Assembly: GCF_050433565.1 (NCBI RefSeq)
Contig: NZ_JBNPWZ010000010.1
Location: 1 to 64,000 of the forward strand
Reading direction: 5' to 3'
DNA length: 64,000 nucleotides
From: Ornithinibacillus bavariensis
Lineage (GTDB): Bacteria > Bacillota > Bacilli > Bacillales > Amphibacillaceae
Part shown: piece after piece, positions 62,835 to 64,000 of the stretch
Numbering within the stretch: the stretch's first letter is position 1
Layout: the number at the start of each line of letters is the position of its first letter
Notes under the pieces: generated by a model
Seen by the model: only the letters and a program-made list of their open reading frames with translations
Database searches by the model: none
What the model was told of the DNA's origin: nothing
Position numbers and translations under genes: made by a program

Positions 62835-63557
62835 ATGGAGACAATAGCATTTATTCTAATTATTTTGGTCGCTTCCATACTTCAGGCTAGTACAGGGTTC
62901 GGCTTTTCAATTTTGGCTACACCTTTTTTACTTTTAATATTTGAACCTAATGAGGCAATTCAAATAAATTTAATATTATCTTTGATAATATCTAGTGCAT
63001 TAATAATGAAAATCAGAGAGGATATTGATATTGGAGTCCTTAAAAGATTTCTAGTAGGAAGTGTTACTGGTCTACCCGTTGGAATTATTATCTTCTTGTT
63101 AATCGATATAAATAAATTAAAGTTTGGTGTGAGCATTATTATTTTCGTATTAACAATCATGCTTATTCTTAAACTTAGAGTTAACCAAACAAAGAAGAGA
63201 GACTTACTTGTAGGTGGACTCTCAGGTTCACTCACAACAAGTATTGGGATGCCAGGGCCACCATTACTACTATATTTTTCTGGATCAGATACGCAAAAAG
63301 AAAAATTAAGAAGTACCACATTAGCCTTCTATTTATTTATATACGTAGTTAGTTTAGTCATCCAAGTTATTTTTACCGGAACAAATAAGACAATCTGGGT
63401 ATCAAGCTTATGGGCAATTCCATTAGTATTTGTTGGATTGTATGTGGGGCAATTATTATTTAAGATGATCAATCAAAATGTGTTTCGTATATTTACATAT
63501 GTAATTCTATTGTTTACAGTGATTTTCTTACTGATTGATAGTTTGGGGCTATTGTAA
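62835..63557 (+). CDS. TauE/SafE-family anion permease
   Basis: This 240-residue membrane protein has about eight helices. It has the TauE/SafE start METIAFILIILVASILQAST followed by GFGFSILATP, the internal repeat GGLSGSLTTSIGMPGPPLLL, and the duplicated four-helix halves. The family exports sulfite, sulfonates or related anions; the substrate here is open. ATG at 62835 follows GCAGGTG; eleven upstream codons are unsupported. Confidence 0.85.
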   Translation: METIAFILIILVASILQASTGFGFSILATPFLLLIFEPNEAIQINLILSLIISSALIMKIREDIDIGVLKRFLVGSVTGLPVGIIIFLLIDINKLKFGVSIIIFVLTIMLILKLRVNQTKKRDLLVGGLSGSLTTSIGMPGPPLLLYFSGSDTQKEKLRSTTLAFYLFIYVVSLVIQVIFTGTNKTIWVSSLWAIPLVFVGLYVGQLLFKMINQNVFRIFTYVILLFTVIFLLIDSLGLL

Positions 63558-63758
63558 GTAGGAGGAATGCTTTCTACTCATATCGTATCGCATTCCCGAT
63601 TAGAAAAATTACCTCCTACTCCAATCCTGATTTCCCCGATGATTCTATTCGAAAAAAACTTTTCTTCTACCATAAATCTACTCAGTGACAGTCTGCCTGT
63701 TTAAACGTCCTTTTCCTATACCGAAAAACTGCTTGAACCACCACAAATACAAAACAAC

Positions 63759-64000
63759 CTACCCCTCGAACGGATAATTCCGCTCAATCATAAAGTTTGT
63801 CTTATCTCCGCGAAAGTAGGAACGTGAGAATTCGATTATTTGTCCTAAATCATTTTCGGCGGTAGTTTCAATATAGAAGCATGGCAAGCCCTCTTCACAG
63901 TGTAGATATGCACTAGAGCGTTCATCAGCAAAGGCAATTTCGATATGTTCTATTGTTTTTGCAATGTGAACATTAAAGTCATTCTTTAGGGAGCCATATA
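63759..64000 (-). CDS. GntR/UTRA regulator, C-terminal part (cut by window end)
   Basis: The visible 80 codons read from the window end to a TAG at 63761-63759. They contain HIEIAFADERSSAYL, CEEGLPCFYIETTAENDLGQ and EFSRSYFRGDKTNFMIERNY, the typical end of the UTRA ligand-binding domain of HutC-type GntR regulators. The DNA-binding half is beyond the window. These regulators usually sense sugars or amino-sugar derivatives. Confidence 0.8.
   Translation of the reverse strand, partial: YGSLKNDFNVHIAKTIEHIEIAFADERSSAYLHCEEGLPCFYIETTAENDLGQIIEFSRSYFRGDKTNFMIERNYPFEG

Noticed and set aside
1..64000. rRNA and tRNA genes
   Set aside because: No tRNA-like cloverleaf with CCA-type end and no rRNA stretch was recognised, although B. 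subtilis has tRNA genes near purA-walR.
57540..64000. A second tandem SCC-like unit after the right att site
   Set aside because: No third copy of the att core was seen up to 64000, so a further element cannot be supported within this window.

Overview
The window is a low-GC, endospore-former-type chromosome segment from a Bacillaceae bacterium, probably of the Oceanobacillus/Virgibacillus/Gracilibacillus kind. The basis is gene order: soj-parB, yyaC, yyzM, ychF, rpsF-ssb-rpsR, yybS-gdpP-rplI-dnaC, purA, walRKHIJ, htrC and rlmH appear in the order known from the origin-proximal left arm of Bacillus subtilis. A perfect parS site follows parB, and the sporulation gene yyaC is present. The genus is an inference; no rRNA or tRNA gene was seen.

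Region 1 (1-27.5 kb) is core chromosome: partitioning, translation and ssDNA binding, c-di-AMP turnover, replicative helicase, AMP synthesis and the essential WalRK cell-wall system. A LysM/G5/M23 wall hydrolase lies just upstream of walRK and carries a WalR-type box. A 20-copy, about 51-bp tandem repeat array fills the 1.1 kb after walJ. Downstream of htrC lies a cluster of DnaA boxes.

Region 2 (27.7-44.2 kb) separates htrC from rlmH, which are neighbours in B. subtilis. It holds housekeeping and accessory genes: an ABC exporter, several GNAT acetyltransferases, two DinB paralogues, hydrolases, a MerR regulator with a 19-bp-spacer divergent promoter, a perfect Noc-binding palindrome, and a minus-strand cell-envelope operon (coiled-coil protein, membrane-bound polysaccharide deacetylase, M23 peptidase, bactofilin). 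Two genes here are broken.

Region 3 (45.0-57.5 kb) is the most striking. A 22-bp copy of the last codons of rlmH recurs 12.5 kb downstream with only two synonymous differences. This is the location and type of target used by staphylococcal SCC elements. The enclosed DNA carries a type III restriction-modification pair, a divergent XRE-ComK / sigma-factor module, a broken DnaD-type replication gene, a broken Mrr-type nuclease, remnants of an SMC-like ATPase, and a membrane-anchored HerA-like ATPase. No ccr recombinase is visible.

Region 4 (57.5-64 kb) continues with a DEAD-box helicase, a GIY-YIG protein, a REP-like palindrome, a NERD/zinc-ribbon protein, a NucS-like PD-(D/E)XK protein, the decayed tail of an EAL-domain gene, a TauE/SafE permease and the C-terminal half of a GntR/UTRA regulator cut by the window end. 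Frameshifts and nonsense codons occur only in accessory genes; all core genes are intact.
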